NCBI GenBank assembly: GCA_024516035.1
Contig: CM044957.1
Location: 18,063,224 to 18,127,223, forward strand
Reading direction: 5' to 3'
DNA from: Bactericera cockerelli
Lineage: Eukaryota; Arthropoda; Insecta; Hemiptera; Triozidae
DNA length: 64,000 nt
Shown here: positions 34,663 to 46,622 of the stretch, one piece after another
Position numbering within the stretch: position 1 is the first letter of the stretch
Layout of the letters: every line of letters begins with the position of its first letter
Position numbers and translations under genes: made by a program
The notes under the pieces: model-generated
Databases searched by the model: none
What the model was told of the DNA's origin: nothing
What the model saw: only the letters and a program-made list of their open reading frames with translations

Positions 34663-37600
34663 TCACGGTCTGAATATTGTCAGTGCCACCATACCTGCAA
34701 TGAGAAAAAAATGAGTCACATCCAAAGGTCAAAATCAAATCAGTATTTAACTATGTCTGTATTTTACAACAAGAAAATGGATTTTTCTTTCAACTCATGG
34801 ATCAATTTTTAAACTTGAGATTTTTATCCATCTATAACGTGATGGTATAAAATTGACCTCATTTAGAACTTTTACATCTTTAATTGTAGCCAGTTCTTTT
34901 TGGGTGCTTCATAGAAATTATCATAAAAACGTTGAGCACTTTATTGAAGAACTAAACTAACAGTCCGCCGTAGCAGGATAACGAGACTAGTGCACAGTCT
35001 GGTAAACAGCTCTCAGCCTAGGTAGGGCTGGAAATGCCAGCCTCACGTGTCCCGAGGGAACACGATTTTCTATTAGACAATTCTGCCCCAACCGGGAATC
35101 AAACTCGAGATCTCTGGACTACGGGCAGTAGTAACAACTGTTAAACTGAAGCTGGAAAGTATTGGTATTGGTTTAGATAGGAAAAATTAGGACTGATTTT
35201 TTTTGTTGTTGTTGTCAACTATTAAATTTCAGGTATTTTTACACGTACCCAGGATAAAGGTGCAAATACATTTGGTATGATCTGACAGCGTGTACTGCGT
35301 GACAGAATCACCTTGGCATGAAGACTTGTCGGTGGGGAACAGAATGACAGCACAGAAACATACAATGCCTAGAGAGATAATAAATGGGTAGTTGGGATCT
35401 GGAAATTTCAAAAGAGAAAGTGAAAAATTCATTACATTCACATTTGAGATGGACAAAGATAATTCTCTTAGTAAAAACTAAACTACATAAAAACTACAAA
35501 CTTAAAAGTAGGAGTTGAATTATTTTTCCAAAGTTATTAAAAATATTTTAGACCATATTTAGAGACAGAAGAGAGACTAACTTTTTCATTATTCATCTTA
35601 GTGGGGGTTGTGACAAAATCAAATGATTTTGAGATGTTGATTATGAATTTGACATTGATTTTTAGCAAACTGTTTACGATGAGTCAGCACTGGTGAAATA
35701 TGACTTATCTTCGAGTGATAGGAAAAGTTATGTGACACAAGTTTATTTCTCCTTCTAATTGGTTTAAGAGGTTGTTTTCTGTTCAAGTAGGTTCAAAATT
35801 TCAAAAAAATTGTATAACATGGAGATAGTACCTCCTATCTGTCAGAGTGTCAGATAGTTCTTCAAGTATTTGTTAGTTATTAAGAAAGGCTTCAAGCCGA
35901 AGTCTCATCATTTCTCGTTACTTACTTTGAGCTCTCCTGTGTGGACTCTCAGATCTATGGGAGACTGCTTCACTTTGCTTGGAGGTTTTCTCCACTTGAG
36001 GAGACTGTTTAGGGCGAGAGGTGGATGTGACCTCACTCTCCTCGCGAGGAGGTAGGCCTGCCTGTAGAGTGGCATTGATGGTGGTCTTTCCTAAAAACTG
36101 GAAAAAAATACATATAATTATTATAAATCAGAATTGTTTTGGTTAACAAAAATATGCTAGTATGCTAAAAAAAAAAAAAAAACAATCAGAGGAACACAAA
36201 GCTGTTTTTTCCTTTTTTGAAGGCGGGATTAACTCAGTGATTAAGCACTCGCTTGTCATGCGGAAGGTCCCGGGTTCGATCCCCCGAGCCCAATTTGTAT
36301 TCTAAAATAATTACAGTTGTTTGTAAGGGATACCGTCCCCTGCGCTCGTGTTGACCCAGCACCTAAATGGGAAATATTGTGTCATTTCTAGCCCATCAGG
36401 GGGAGGCATACTACAGGATGGACAAGCTACAACACAGACCAAAAGTGTCTTCAGTAACGGCTGTTTCATGGCTACGAAATAAAAAAAGGCTGTGAAAAAC
36501 TCATCTAAATAAAAAGAAAAACTTTATGTATTTCAATGCAACTGAAATGAGGATTACAGTCCCTGTCTTCATATGACCTGGGCATTTGAAAAGGGACATT
36601 AAACCCGAAAAACATAATAATAATAATAATATATATGAGTAAAACTAATTATCAAGAGAATGAATTCTTGTAAATTATCCAAGGAACAGGTATTATACTC
36701 TGGGTACAATAATTTCCACATAGTAAATCTTCACCACATGAGGACCTAATAAAAAATTGATAGGTAATTTCATCAAAATAGCAAGCAATACAAAAAAGTA
36801 CAAGAATTTTAATACATAATACAAATATAAAGAAGTGTTTCTGGCTTCTATGAACAAAATTTCAATCCCATTAAGAGCATCAAATTATGTTATCAAATAT
36901 TTATTTATTTTAAATTGAATGCTGCCTTACATTAACAAAAAATAACTTATATAGTAATAAAAACAACAATATATTATAAATAGTTTATATATTTCAAATC
37001 GCCACTCGATCATTTGAATAACGGTTCCTAACCAATTAAGCACATCCGAGTAAGACTGATGTGACCATCAAATTAATTTATATAGTGTATAGTGGTAATG
37101 TATTATTTCTATAAAAACACCCCATTCACCCAACAATTTCAAACATTATTTTTTATAAATATTATGTTTTTTACTAACTTGTTTGGTTGTATTGTCATAA
37201 ATCTTGATTCGGAACTTATCCGTTACACCACAGTTGGATGGAAAAGGGGCATTGTGTCTAAGAATAAAATCTTTACAATGTTTTGGTTTGATGCTACCAT
37301 TTGGCTCTACAACTGTATACTTCTCATCTCCAGTGACAGTACTGAAAACTGCAAAATAAAATAAATAGAAAATTAGCTTACATCGTAGCTACTAACAAAT
37401 AAAAAGTTTAGAAATAATCTCAGGCCTACTCTGTACCATGTACCTACCATACATCACAGGAATAGTAATTGATATTCTAAATTTCCAGTAGGCATATGGA
37501 TACCTAGCATAATTATTCCAGGTTATCCTAGCACAAAATTAACCATTTGGAGTAGATCATGCTGCTTCACAATAAACTGTCTACAGGACAAAATATTTTT

Positions 37601-37880
37601 TCATGATTTTTGGGAGCTTTCTTACTCTCCTAAAAATACTTTGCAGAACTACCAAGTTGTTAATTTTATTACTTTTTTGGATATCTTTTCTCTAAAGTAA
37701 CCATTGTTTCTCTACTACTTTTAAAGGGCATTGCTTACCTTGGTATGAAATATCAATATCATAGGGATTCAATACTGTCACAGTGTTTGTGTGCTTCCTT
37801 GGATCCCCAAGGTAGAAATTTAATTCTGTGGTGGAGACAAATACTGGCACATGACCTTGCAATGGCCACCCTGCCTGCAT
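34663..37880 (-). CDS. MOSPD1/3-like MSP-domain membrane protein, 5 coding exons
   Basis: Coding exons on the minus strand: 37880-37739, 37348-37179, 36097-35926, 35398-35249 and 34694-34663. Phases 1,0,1,1 all join, giving 221 aa, close to vertebrate MOSPD1 (213 aa). Exons 1-2 hold an MSP (major sperm protein) beta-sandwich: VPVFVSTTELNFYLGDP, VTVLNPYDI, KYTVVEPNGSIKP, DFILRH, DKFRIKIY. Exon 3 is a Ser/Arg/Lys-rich linker (REESEVTSTSRPKQSPQVEK). Exon 4 has the first membrane segment (NYPFIISLGIVCFCAVILF), and the end of exon 4 plus exon 5 makes the second, ending MVALTIFRP. MSP domains of this type can bind FFAT motifs at ER contact sites. The ATG at 37880 matches the family start; an acceptor at 37898 implies a 5' UTR exon upstream. 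MOSPD1 and MOSPD3 cannot be told apart here. Confidence 0.93.
34990..35150 (-). repeat. tRNA-derived SINE, family C (partial), in an intron of the MOSPD-type gene
   Basis: Minus orientation: GGAAATGCCAGCCTCACGTG, CCCCAACCGGGAATCAAACT and TCTGGACTACGGGCAGTAGT are complements of the family C head and body. Confidence 0.78.
36222..36506 (+). repeat. tRNA-derived SINE, family F, in an intron of the MOSPD-type gene
   Basis: Head GGCGGGATTAACTCAGTGAT, GGTCCCGGGTTCGATCCCCC; body GTGTTGACCCAGCACCTAAA, GGATGGACAAGCTACAACAC; end ATGGCTACGAAATAAAAAAA. A second, nested copy is at 56202. Confidence 0.83.
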
Positions 37881-38350
37881 TCCATATGGGTTAAGTTCTA
37901 GGAAAACCAAAGAAGTAAAACTTTATTAGGATTTTGTTTTTTTTTTTAATTAATAAAAGCCCTTTTATTTATTTTCAAATTATACATACATTTCTTATCA
38001 ACACAATGAACTCACTCACGTCCTGACCCATAACCCCAGAGCCAACAAATCTAACATGTGTAAAATCAAAAAAGACAAATTTATTCTATAAGAAAGGTCA
38101 ATCTCTTATTTTTTACAAGATTCCTATTTAAAATTATCTTGTTTTCAAGATACAAGTGAAAAATAAAATGAATAATTTGAAGAAAAAAAAAGTAACCAAT
38201 TATGATACTTTCTATACCTACCTACCCTTCAGCTAATAGAAAATAAAAAAAAATAGGTCTTTAAGTGACACAAATAGTCATAAAGACTGGTGACATAAAA
38301 GAAAGAAAGTTCATTTCTTTGTATTGATACCAGGGTTTTATATTTTAGGT

Positions 38351-38638
38351 CAGTGAACAGCACCATGCCGTGAGCCACCTTTAGGATTGCTGCAAGATTT
38401 AGAAATCATAATTTAAATGTTGGTGTTTCTCATGCAAGAAAACAATGAAAGTTTTTGAGATCTTTTGAAAATGATGAGTGGAGAACTAGATTGGCCTACT
38501 TAGCTGACATTTTTCATCATCTGAATACCCTAAATACAGGCCTGCAAGGTCCCTCTGACTTTTTTTCTCTCCTGGGATGCCACTGAGCTAAGAGTCAAAG
38601 AAAGAGTGCCTTGATGGAGAAAAAGTTGCGGACCACTG
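38351..38638 (+). mobile_element. Deleted hAT element with a transposase fragment
   Basis: Ends CAGTGAACAGCACCAT and GCGGACCACTG are typical hAT termini (CAGTGG...). 8-bp flanks TTTTAGGT and CTTTAGGT (7 of 8). Within it, 38458-38552 reads RSFENDEWRTRLAYLADIF HHLNTLN, the LADIF..LN.LN..LQG block of ZBED5/GTF2IRD2-type hAT transposases. Confidence 0.75.
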
Positions 38639-39261
38639 CTTTAGGTAGACATTAGAATATAAATCTAAATTTTTTTTATATACCTATTACACATGAATTC
38701 TCTATTTTTTTTTAATGAATACATTCTATGAACACCACAGCAGATTGCTCATTTTAAATGATAGTTAGTAACTACTAACAAACATGTCAATCACAGTAGA
38801 CTATCGCAAACTCATTATAAAGTTGAACAAGTACAATACATAAATTTTACTTCCCTGCTTAAAAAAGCTACTTACACAAAGATGTAGTAAAGTTGTATTG
38901 GAAGTGTAGGTATTTAACTTTATGTTTCCAGTAAAATTGTTGAAATCACATATTGCTGTCTGACATTTATAGGAATAGAATCTAATCTATCTTGACTATA
39001 GAGACAATGAAAATTAAGTTGCCAGTCAGGTAGGTATAGAGTACTGTAAGATTGTAAATTTATGGTAATTCTATGGGATAATGGGAATCACAATTCATTA
39101 AAATGAACTTGAAATAACAATTGAATATTCAGGTATTCAGCAATACACACAAAGAATATAGGTACAATATTTTACTGATAAGAACTGATTGTTTATCAAA
39201 TTCTGATTTCGACAGAAAGAAACTTTTGTTTTCATTTTGTCAGAAACATAAATCATGCCAT

Positions 39262-39271
39262 TGCGCATGCG
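39262..39271. promoter_or_regulatory. NRF1-like palindrome, possible promoter of the MOSPD-type gene
   Basis: TGCGCATGCG matches the core NRF1 consensus (YGCGCAYGCGCR), a motif typical of TATA-less housekeeping promoters. It lies 1.4 kb upstream of the first coding exon of the minus-strand MOSPD-type gene, where a 5' UTR exon is expected. A perfect hairpin sits 60 bp away. No transcription start can be seen. Confidence 0.3.
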
Positions 39272-39328
39272 TCGTACAAGGTTGCCAATTTTCTCTTTAC
39301 AATCTTATCTCGGACTCGAAACAAAACA

Positions 39329-39364
39329 TCCGAGATACAAGAAAGACACTTCTTGTATCTCGGA
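39329..39364. repeat. Perfect 15-bp hairpin
   Basis: TCCGAGATACAAGAA and its exact complement with a 6-base loop (AGACAC), 60 bp from the NRF1-like site. Confidence 0.9.
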
Positions 39365-39994
39365 CGTATCGAGTTAGTTTTTAGGTGATCGGATGACTGT
39401 ATCGGTCATGAGAATGTTGAGACGTAATAATAAAATCCAATTACAAATTTATGGATTTAATCATGAACTTAACGCATATTATGCGACATAACGGCTACAA
39501 CTTTTTGATAGGTACCAGGCTTTTTACTTTCCTTATCCCATAGAAAGGAAAGTAATGGAATCACCAAAAAAAAATCGCTCTAGGAACATCGCAAAGTTAC
39601 TGGGAACTTCTAGTCTTTCCTAGAGCGCTTAGAAACTTCTAGATGTTCCTGAAATGAATTTTTAATTCCTCAGGAATTTCTAGTTGTTCCTAGGAACTTC
39701 TGATGGGTTAATGGGATGGACGATTCAGGCGAGAGTCGAAGGTTCCGCGGTAAAATAATCTATAGATAGCCAAAACCTCCCCTTAAATCCCTGCCCGGAA
39801 TCGCTCACACTACTCGGAAAAGTCATCGGAGGTATGGTCGGTGGCCGTGATATTACTGTGTAAGTGACGTAAGTGTGTAGGTAGGTAATATAACATTTTT
39901 TTGTTATATATTATATATCTAATAACAGTGGAGCTTAGTCGAGCTTAGTGTAACAACTTTTATGTTGAGAAACACGAAAATAAAGACTGGTCCG

Positions 39995-40165
39995 ACAAGC
40001 CTGGTCCGAGACGTTGGGTTTACCCTTCATTAGCTGGAAACTCTCAAAACAGCCATCCATTACCTCAACCACGTTACCAGCGTTGCTGAAATATTTCGAT
40101 CGTCACCCACCTTAACTATAGCCTCGTTGGACGTTACCTAATGTCGGTGATCTTACGAGAAAATG
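39995..40165 (-). repeat. Old 5S-type SINE copy
   Basis: Minus orientation: TTTACCCTTCATTAGCTGGA, CGTCACCCACCTTAACTATA, CTCGTTGGACGTTACCTAAT follow the 5S SINE order with much divergence. Confidence 0.6.
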
Positions 40166-40530
40166 TGAAGGTATTTTTGTCATTGACGCTGACTGACCGC
40201 TACTGTTTACCAAAATATCTCCTAACGGCAGACAGACTTAATACGCGCCTGACTCGGTAAATGTTTTTCCAAGTTATACCGAGATCTATTTACCCGTCCA
40301 CACTCAATGGAATTTGAAACTGTTTTCTTTCTGGCCCACGTCCAAGCAGAACCACTTCGGAGGAACGTGTGTGGATTTGCCTGCCTCATAGACGACTTCC
40401 GGGTCTTGTGTTTGTTTACGTCGAGAAGTAAATATTTGCGTGAGTTCATGACTGCTTCCTCTGTTTCCTCAACCTATCTGGGTGAGACGTCTTGGAGAGA
40501 ACAATGTGCAGTTTCATTTTTTATTTATTA

Positions 40531-40798
40531 GTAGTGAGTTAGCGCGCTAGGCATTGCACACACGGTGACCTGGGTTCGATCCCCAGCGGGGCAAGATTTT
40601 TTCTGCTCTATACTTGGGTGTTCGGGGTACACTCATACCTCGTGAGGAAAAATGAGTAGCTACTTGAATTTTAGCAGCGACCAGTGGCGAAATTATAGGC
40701 AAAAATAAGATATTAGGATGTTAAAAATACGGAAAAGTCCTATAATTCTGCGCTACCCACTAAAATTGTGATGAAATAACACAAATAAATACATTATA
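40531..40798 (+). repeat. tRNA-derived SINE, family G
   Basis: GTTAGCGCGCTAGGCATTGC, GACCTGGGTTCGATCCCCAG, CTCGTGAGGAAAAATGAGTA and CTGCGCTACCCAC; very close to the copy at 28023. Confidence 0.86.
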
Positions 40799-42955
40799 TT
40801 ATTATATTATTATTTATTAACTTGTTAGTGGCAATTTTACTCCGCAAAGGTTTCTGCTCCTGGTTTAGATTAATTTTTAATATATTTATTAGTCATGTAT
40901 GTTTAGGTAGATGCAATAGGAAAAAATAGGGACTAGTAATGCGTAGGTAGGACGGTGTATCTGACATCAGTTAGATATTATGTATAAGGTAGATTTATTG
41001 TTAGGAATAAAATTATAAATATTCTTCTATTTTGTCTTTTGTCTTTGTATTGTATAAGTATATAGGTACTCTACAATGTATAATCTGGTGTTTACTATTT
41101 TATGTTAACTTGTTTCTGCTTCGTAGAGTGACTTTATGTGTTTGACGACTAACACATGCTACGAGTAACTCGATCTTCTTAACGATTAGATAGGTATACA
41201 AACTGTACATACTCAGATCCCGCTTGGACTTTTTTTTACCTTCCTTATCTATACTTATAAAAGAGAGTTTCACTCACTGACTGACTGACTGACCACTCAC
41301 TGATTCATCACTGTTTCTCCGAACTGGTAAGTCCTAGGAAGCTGAAATTTGTAGGTAGTTTTGTCTTATAGTCTAGATGTGCAATAAGATTTTCGAAATT
41401 CCCACTACAACACCTGCCATTGCGAAAAAGGATTTTTTGCTTTCACGGCCATGCCTCGGCCCGCAAAGCGCGCGACAGCCCGCTAGTTGCAGTATATATT
41501 ACTCAACCGACTCAATAAGATCCATACCTTATTAAGTCTGCTTCCCAAATAAGTATTTTATAAGATTATTTTCCTTCTACACCAACAGTTGAATAATTTA
41601 ATATTTTTTATTATCAGGCAGTCAAATATCTACACACACGATGAAAATCCATATACTCGTACTTTCATACCAATTGGCTAAGATCCGATATAGTCTGTTT
41701 GTGTTTACCAATCTAGTGCTTTAAGAGTTAGACAACTTACTGAACTAGCAATACCCATGTGATGGTAAAATCACGTAGTACACATGACGGTTGATATCAT
41801 TTTTTGAAACGGTAACCCGAAAATTATTAAAATTAGCACTTAATTCAAAAGATTTTTTAGCTAATTTTTACGTAGACGATAATTACTCAGCTCATAATAG
41901 CACTAAATAGCTCAAATTCTTACCTATCCTTATTGCCACCTTGATTAATGACTCGCTAAGTAAGAACTCCATGTGTGCTTCTAAGCTTATCCACTCTTTA
42001 CGCGCGACCGTCACTGGTACTATCTATCTCGAGCTTATTAATTCGGCCTTGCCAAGTCGTCATTGGAATTGGGCATTAGGAGTATTCTATATTCAATTAG
42101 ACAATTTACTCGTATTAGTCAGTTGTGTTTCTTGTATGGGACGAGTGCTATACCGATATCAGTTCTAGTGCTAAATTCGTTGATTATTCAGTCAAATTTA
42201 TCAATTTTGTGAAAAGAAACTTGCGTATTATCAATAACCATTAGAGTCGGATTAATAAATTTAACAACTTATTATCATTTTATGATGTCCGTTTAACTTT
42301 TTCTCAATTTCAAATTATGATAAATAAAATAAGGTCTTATCAAAAACAGTGAACGAACAATATTATATTATTTTAGGAACTCGTTTTGTCAGTTGTGTGT
42401 ATGGCTCGTATGTTAACATTTTCTCATTTTAGAGTCTACTATGTGATAAGAATTATCAAAAAATTAAAATACAGAAGCAAATTACTTGTCATAAGTTAGC
42501 CGGTTTTGTTTGTGTCCTGAACACGAGTAGCAGCTATTTAACACTTTTATAACTCGACAACATTATAACGTTCTGTGCTAGAAAGAATGCCGCAGACATG
42601 GATAGTTTCAAATTTTCATTTATTTAGCACCCAAAAAGTGATCATTAATAATAATAGTAAAAATCTTAAATGCTCTGGTTCTATTTCGGACGGATAAATT
42701 CATAGAATTAACCAGTGTAATATTGATTGTTCAATATTTTTTTACTTCATTGACTTAATTGATAAGTGCAATAAGTGATTGACTCAATTTATCGTAACAA
42801 GGTATGTACCTACAAATAGCAAATATTGTATTAGCTAAAGAAAAGAGATGTTTTTCACACTATAATAAGTACTCTTACATAAGTATTACTTATTATTATC
42901 GTTAACGAAAAGAACTCTGTCATATTGTTGTTATTATTATTATTAGGTATAGTGC
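40799..42955. other. No gene seen, apart from a Helitron-like element
   Basis: AT-rich spacer. Short reading frames around 41941-42168 show no known family. Confidence 0.35.
41248..41486 (+). mobile_element. Helitron-like element
   Basis: Begins TCTATACTTATAAAAGAGAG after an A and ends with the GC-rich hairpin GGCCCGCAAAGCGCGCGAC then CCCGCTAG before a T, the TC...CTAG pattern with a 3' hairpin. No Rep/helicase is encoded. Confidence 0.65.
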
Positions 42956-43162
42956 TCTCTAAGCTCTCTTGCCCTGCGAAAGGTCCCGCGTTAAAATATT
43001 GGAGCCCCGGGAGCTGAAAATAATGGGTAATTTAAGTATTATTACGAAGGTATAATTATTTTGTGAGGGATATGGTTCGGAGAAGTAAGAAATAAATTGT
43101 TGGGTCTCTCTCACCCATTAGTGGGTGAGATACATGAGGACTAGGAAATGGACATTATTTTG
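42956..43162 (+). repeat. Old SINE, family F
   Basis: CTCTTGCCCTGCGAAAGGTC and CACCCATTAGTGGGTGAG fit the family F order with divergence. Confidence 0.5.
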
Positions 43163-43181
43163 GACAACCAGTAAACTGATT

Positions 43182-44872
43182 ATGGGTGTCCCGTATACAG
43201 ATGCAAATATTTTGAGGGTAGGTTCAGCCCACCGTGAACTATCATATGAGCAAAACTTGCAGTGGGGCATTTTGCTTCGTTAAAGAGTTATGGCCAAATC
43301 CCTGTTTTTCTCACAGGTCTAGAGGTCACTTGGATCGATGCACGTTTTTAAAGAAATGATAGCCAGTAGTTAAGTTTTGACTTCATGTATGGATAGTCAT
43401 GCATATTGCCCTTCAAATGCAGTTGGTTGCATGAAAAAATAATGAAAGACCAGAGAGATATTTAATCATAAGTTTAATATTTTTCTAAAATTTGATTTTT
43501 CCCTTTCGTGAATTAAAAGTACTTCTACAATATTGCAATTCTGCGTATCACTAGTTAAAAAAATACCCTATTATGTTTACTTTAAAAAAAAAGAAAGCTC
43601 ATTTATATCACTTTAAAGATCATGGAACGCAAGACACACAAAGCTCAAAAAACACTTCTGAATCATGATGGAAAATTCAAAGTTGGCTGAATTTTAACAG
43701 AATTGGCGCGTAATTTGAGGTATAAATACACTGCTCTGGGATGTTTCATCGAAGGAAATTGATCATTCACAGTGGTCGGTCGGTGTGAACTTTTATGTGA
43801 ATGGGGTTTCGGGGTCACAGGGTTATCGTGAGGAAAAATGAGAGAGGCTGCAACGAAAGCAGCAACCAGTGGTGTAATTATGGACAAAGAATACACATGG
43901 AGAAAGACTCTGCGCTAACAACAAACATTGTGATTTTATTTTTAGAATTAAAATTAAAAATATCATTTTTGTGTTCACAATCATGATATCAAAAACATAA
44001 CAAAAAAGTGCCGAAAATTAACCTTGGGTAAAACTCAAACATCCAACCTTCAGGTTACTATTGTTATTATTCATACTTTATTGATAAACTATAAACATGA
44101 TACATTCTGCAACACAGGACATGAAATGAAAAGAACCCACAGGAATATGTAGCGAACCAAGGGCGACTTTAAAGCTTGTGGCTTTCTCTTCCACCGAACA
44201 AATTGATCGTCTTGTTATTTTAATTATTAGATTTGATTGATATAGTTGGTTAATAGAACTATTTGTACTCAGAAAATTTTCATTTATAACTTGCAGTTGG
44301 CACAAAAATGGTCACACAGACCGCTTCAGGCATCGAGTGTTCTTCAAAATGCAATAGCGCCCAGATTCAAAAATTGAAAGATGTGTTTCTCTCCTTCTGG
44401 TGCCGTTTAATAGGTCGTATCTCATCCGTTCCTTTACGCGTCTGGAAGAACTTGGAATTTATTGAAACAAAATAGCAGAGTGTATTTTTTTAACTAGTGA
44501 TACGCAGAATTGCAATTTAGAAGTACTTTAAATTCACGAAAGGGAAAAAAGGAAAAAATCAAATTTTAGAAAAATATTGAACTTATGATTAAATATCTCT
44601 CTGGTCCTTCATTATTTTTTCATGCAACCAACTGCATTTGAAGGGCAATATGCATGACTATCCATACATGAAGTCAAAAGTTAACTACTGGCTATCATTT
44701 CTTTAAAAACGTGTATCGATCCAAGTGACCTCTAGACCTGTGGGAATAACAGAGATTTGGCCATAACTCTTTAACGAAGCAAAATGCCCCACTGCAAGTT
44801 TCGCCTATATGATAGTCCACTGTGGGCTGAACCTACCCTCAAAATATTTGCATCTGTATACGGGACACCCTG
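43182..44872. mobile_element. 1.7-kb long-inverted-repeat element
   Basis: Arms of about 385 bp: 43184-43566 begins GGGTGTCCCGTATACAGATG, and 44484-44870 is the complement ending CATCTGTATACGGGACACCC then TG and TA. The centre encodes nothing; it holds a family G SINE remnant (43805-43945). The CAGGGTGTCCC-type end and TA flank suggest a Tc1/mariner-type non-autonomous element. Confidence 0.87.
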
Positions 44873-44919
44873 TATAGTAAAATTAGTGTTGTTTCATGGT
44901 TACGAATGGCTATATTAGG

Positions 44920-45137
44920 TGCACTGGTAGTCAATTGATTAACGCACTAGTCTGGTAATCCAGGTAGCGTAAGGATCCATTCGTTGGTTCAAATCCCACC
45001 AAGTGCATGAATTTTCCTCATTAATGTGAGTTTGTAACCACATAATACCTCATAAAACTCTGAGGGTTAGGTGGTAGAAAGTACTTTGACCATTAACCTC
45101 CCCTGGTGGTTACCTTCCACTAAAGAGCGTTATTTCT
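44920..45137 (+). repeat. tRNA-derived SINE, family E
   Basis: GTGCACTGGTAGTCAATTGA, GGTTCAAATCCCACCAAGTG, CTCTGAGGGTTAGGTGGTAG, CTGGTGGTTACCTTCCACTA. Confidence 0.86.
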
Positions 45138-45336
45138 ATATTAAGTATAATATAATGAAAATAAGAAAAGTAAAAAAATTCTGTGAATTACTCCCACTAA
45201 AAAATGTCATTCTCATTGTGGGAAGAGCTCCCTACGAATTTTCCAATAAGTCAGCTGACATTCATATCGATTATGTGACCTGGTTTATTTATCAGACAAT
45301 TCCTCAAATCAGTCAAAGTATGCAGTGTCTGTTCTA

Positions 45337-45590
45337 GCCAGCGTCGATGGCTTGTTGAATACACCAGTTCTCATTCTCTCACTCAAGTTAAACAACGTCC
45401 AGCGATGCAAGAATTTGGATGCGTGAATTCAAACCCTCGTAATGCTGGCTATTACAAGAGCCACTCAGGCTAGGTGAGGTTAATTTGAATAGCTGGTTTG
45501 TAAGTTTCTAGCAAATGGAGGGTAAACCCTCGTATTGAAATGACTAGTTGAAAGCGACGTTGTGACTAGTTGAAATGACCATTATAATCA
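45337..45590 (+). repeat. Old 5S rRNA-derived SINE
   Basis: GCCAGCGTCGATGGCTTGTT, CAAGTTAAACAACGTCCAGC, then the core GGCTAGGTGAGGTTAATTTG and GCAAATGGAGGGTAAACC. A further core-only piece follows at about 45640-45690. Confidence 0.78.
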
Positions 45591-45854
45591 ACTTTTCTTA
45601 ATATTTACTTTTGGGTAAGCACAAAGGTTCGAGTGCTTGTGATGCTGATTGTTCCCAGCCCAACCCTGGCTGGGTGAGGTTTATTAAGAGATGTTAAGGC
45701 TGAGGCTTCGCCTGATCAATGAAACACAATAAATGGATCTCTCTTCCTCCCTTCCCTTATTGTATTTTATTGTATTGTACTGACCATTGGAATGCCTTCG
45801 TGGCGAAAATACCAAATAAAAGTTATTCTTATCTTATCTTATCTTATCCCTATT

Positions 45855-46149
45855 GGTCTACGAAAGCTCTTTGTCACTGCGACCTTAAAAAGATCTTTTG
45901 TGACATGCCCCTGTAACTCTAAAAGAGATGAAAGATATTAATGCAGCTCAAGAATCTTTTAGGACTGATTTCGGTAACATCTTGGTGAGAGGCTGATTCA
46001 CATTCACAGAGAATGTGTTTTGCTGTCTCTGGGGCATCTTTACAGAGACTGCATTTTGGGTCTTGAGCGATGTCCATCTTGTTTTGATGGTAGTTGAGGC
46101 TAATACAGTGGCCTGTTAAAATCCCTAAGCAATGACATACTACAACCAC
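45855..46149 (-). pseudogene. LINE fragment (C-terminal zinc knuckle)
   Basis: The minus-strand peptide LTGHCISLNYHQNKMDIAQD followed by PKCSLCKDAPETAKHILCEC is the post-RNase-H tail of an I/R1-like non-LTR element. It matches the fragment at 29162. A tail-like (CTTAT)n stretch lies just upstream at 45820-45850. Confidence 0.75.
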
Positions 46150-46622
46150 TCCAGGCGTTTGTAGTTTCTGTTACTACAAGCCCACCCAGAGTTATTTTCT
46201 AATGAGCTTGGAATTAACCAATACTTCCCATTTAATAATAAAATTTAATGATTATGCCTGCAGTAGGTACAAGAGCATCCGCGTAAAATTTGATAAGGCA
46301 CCCAGAAAGAAGAAGAAAAACATGTTTAATTATTACTCGTATATTACTAAAGCCTTGGTTGGCATCTCCTGAATAAGACACCTGGTGTGTAAAAAGGAGC
46401 CAAGATTTTATACTTTAGAATAAACTTGTGTGAACATCACTTGAATTTCTATATTTATATAAAAAAAATTGAGTATTTCTATGTATTGCAACTCACAGCC
46501 AGCTCAGTTCCTACACCAGTTGGTCCCATCATTCCATAGCAAAAGAATACATCCTTGCATGGTGCCCCTTTAGAATTGTAGAGAAAACTCTTATATTGCA
46601 TAGAGTTCTAGGCGAAATTATA

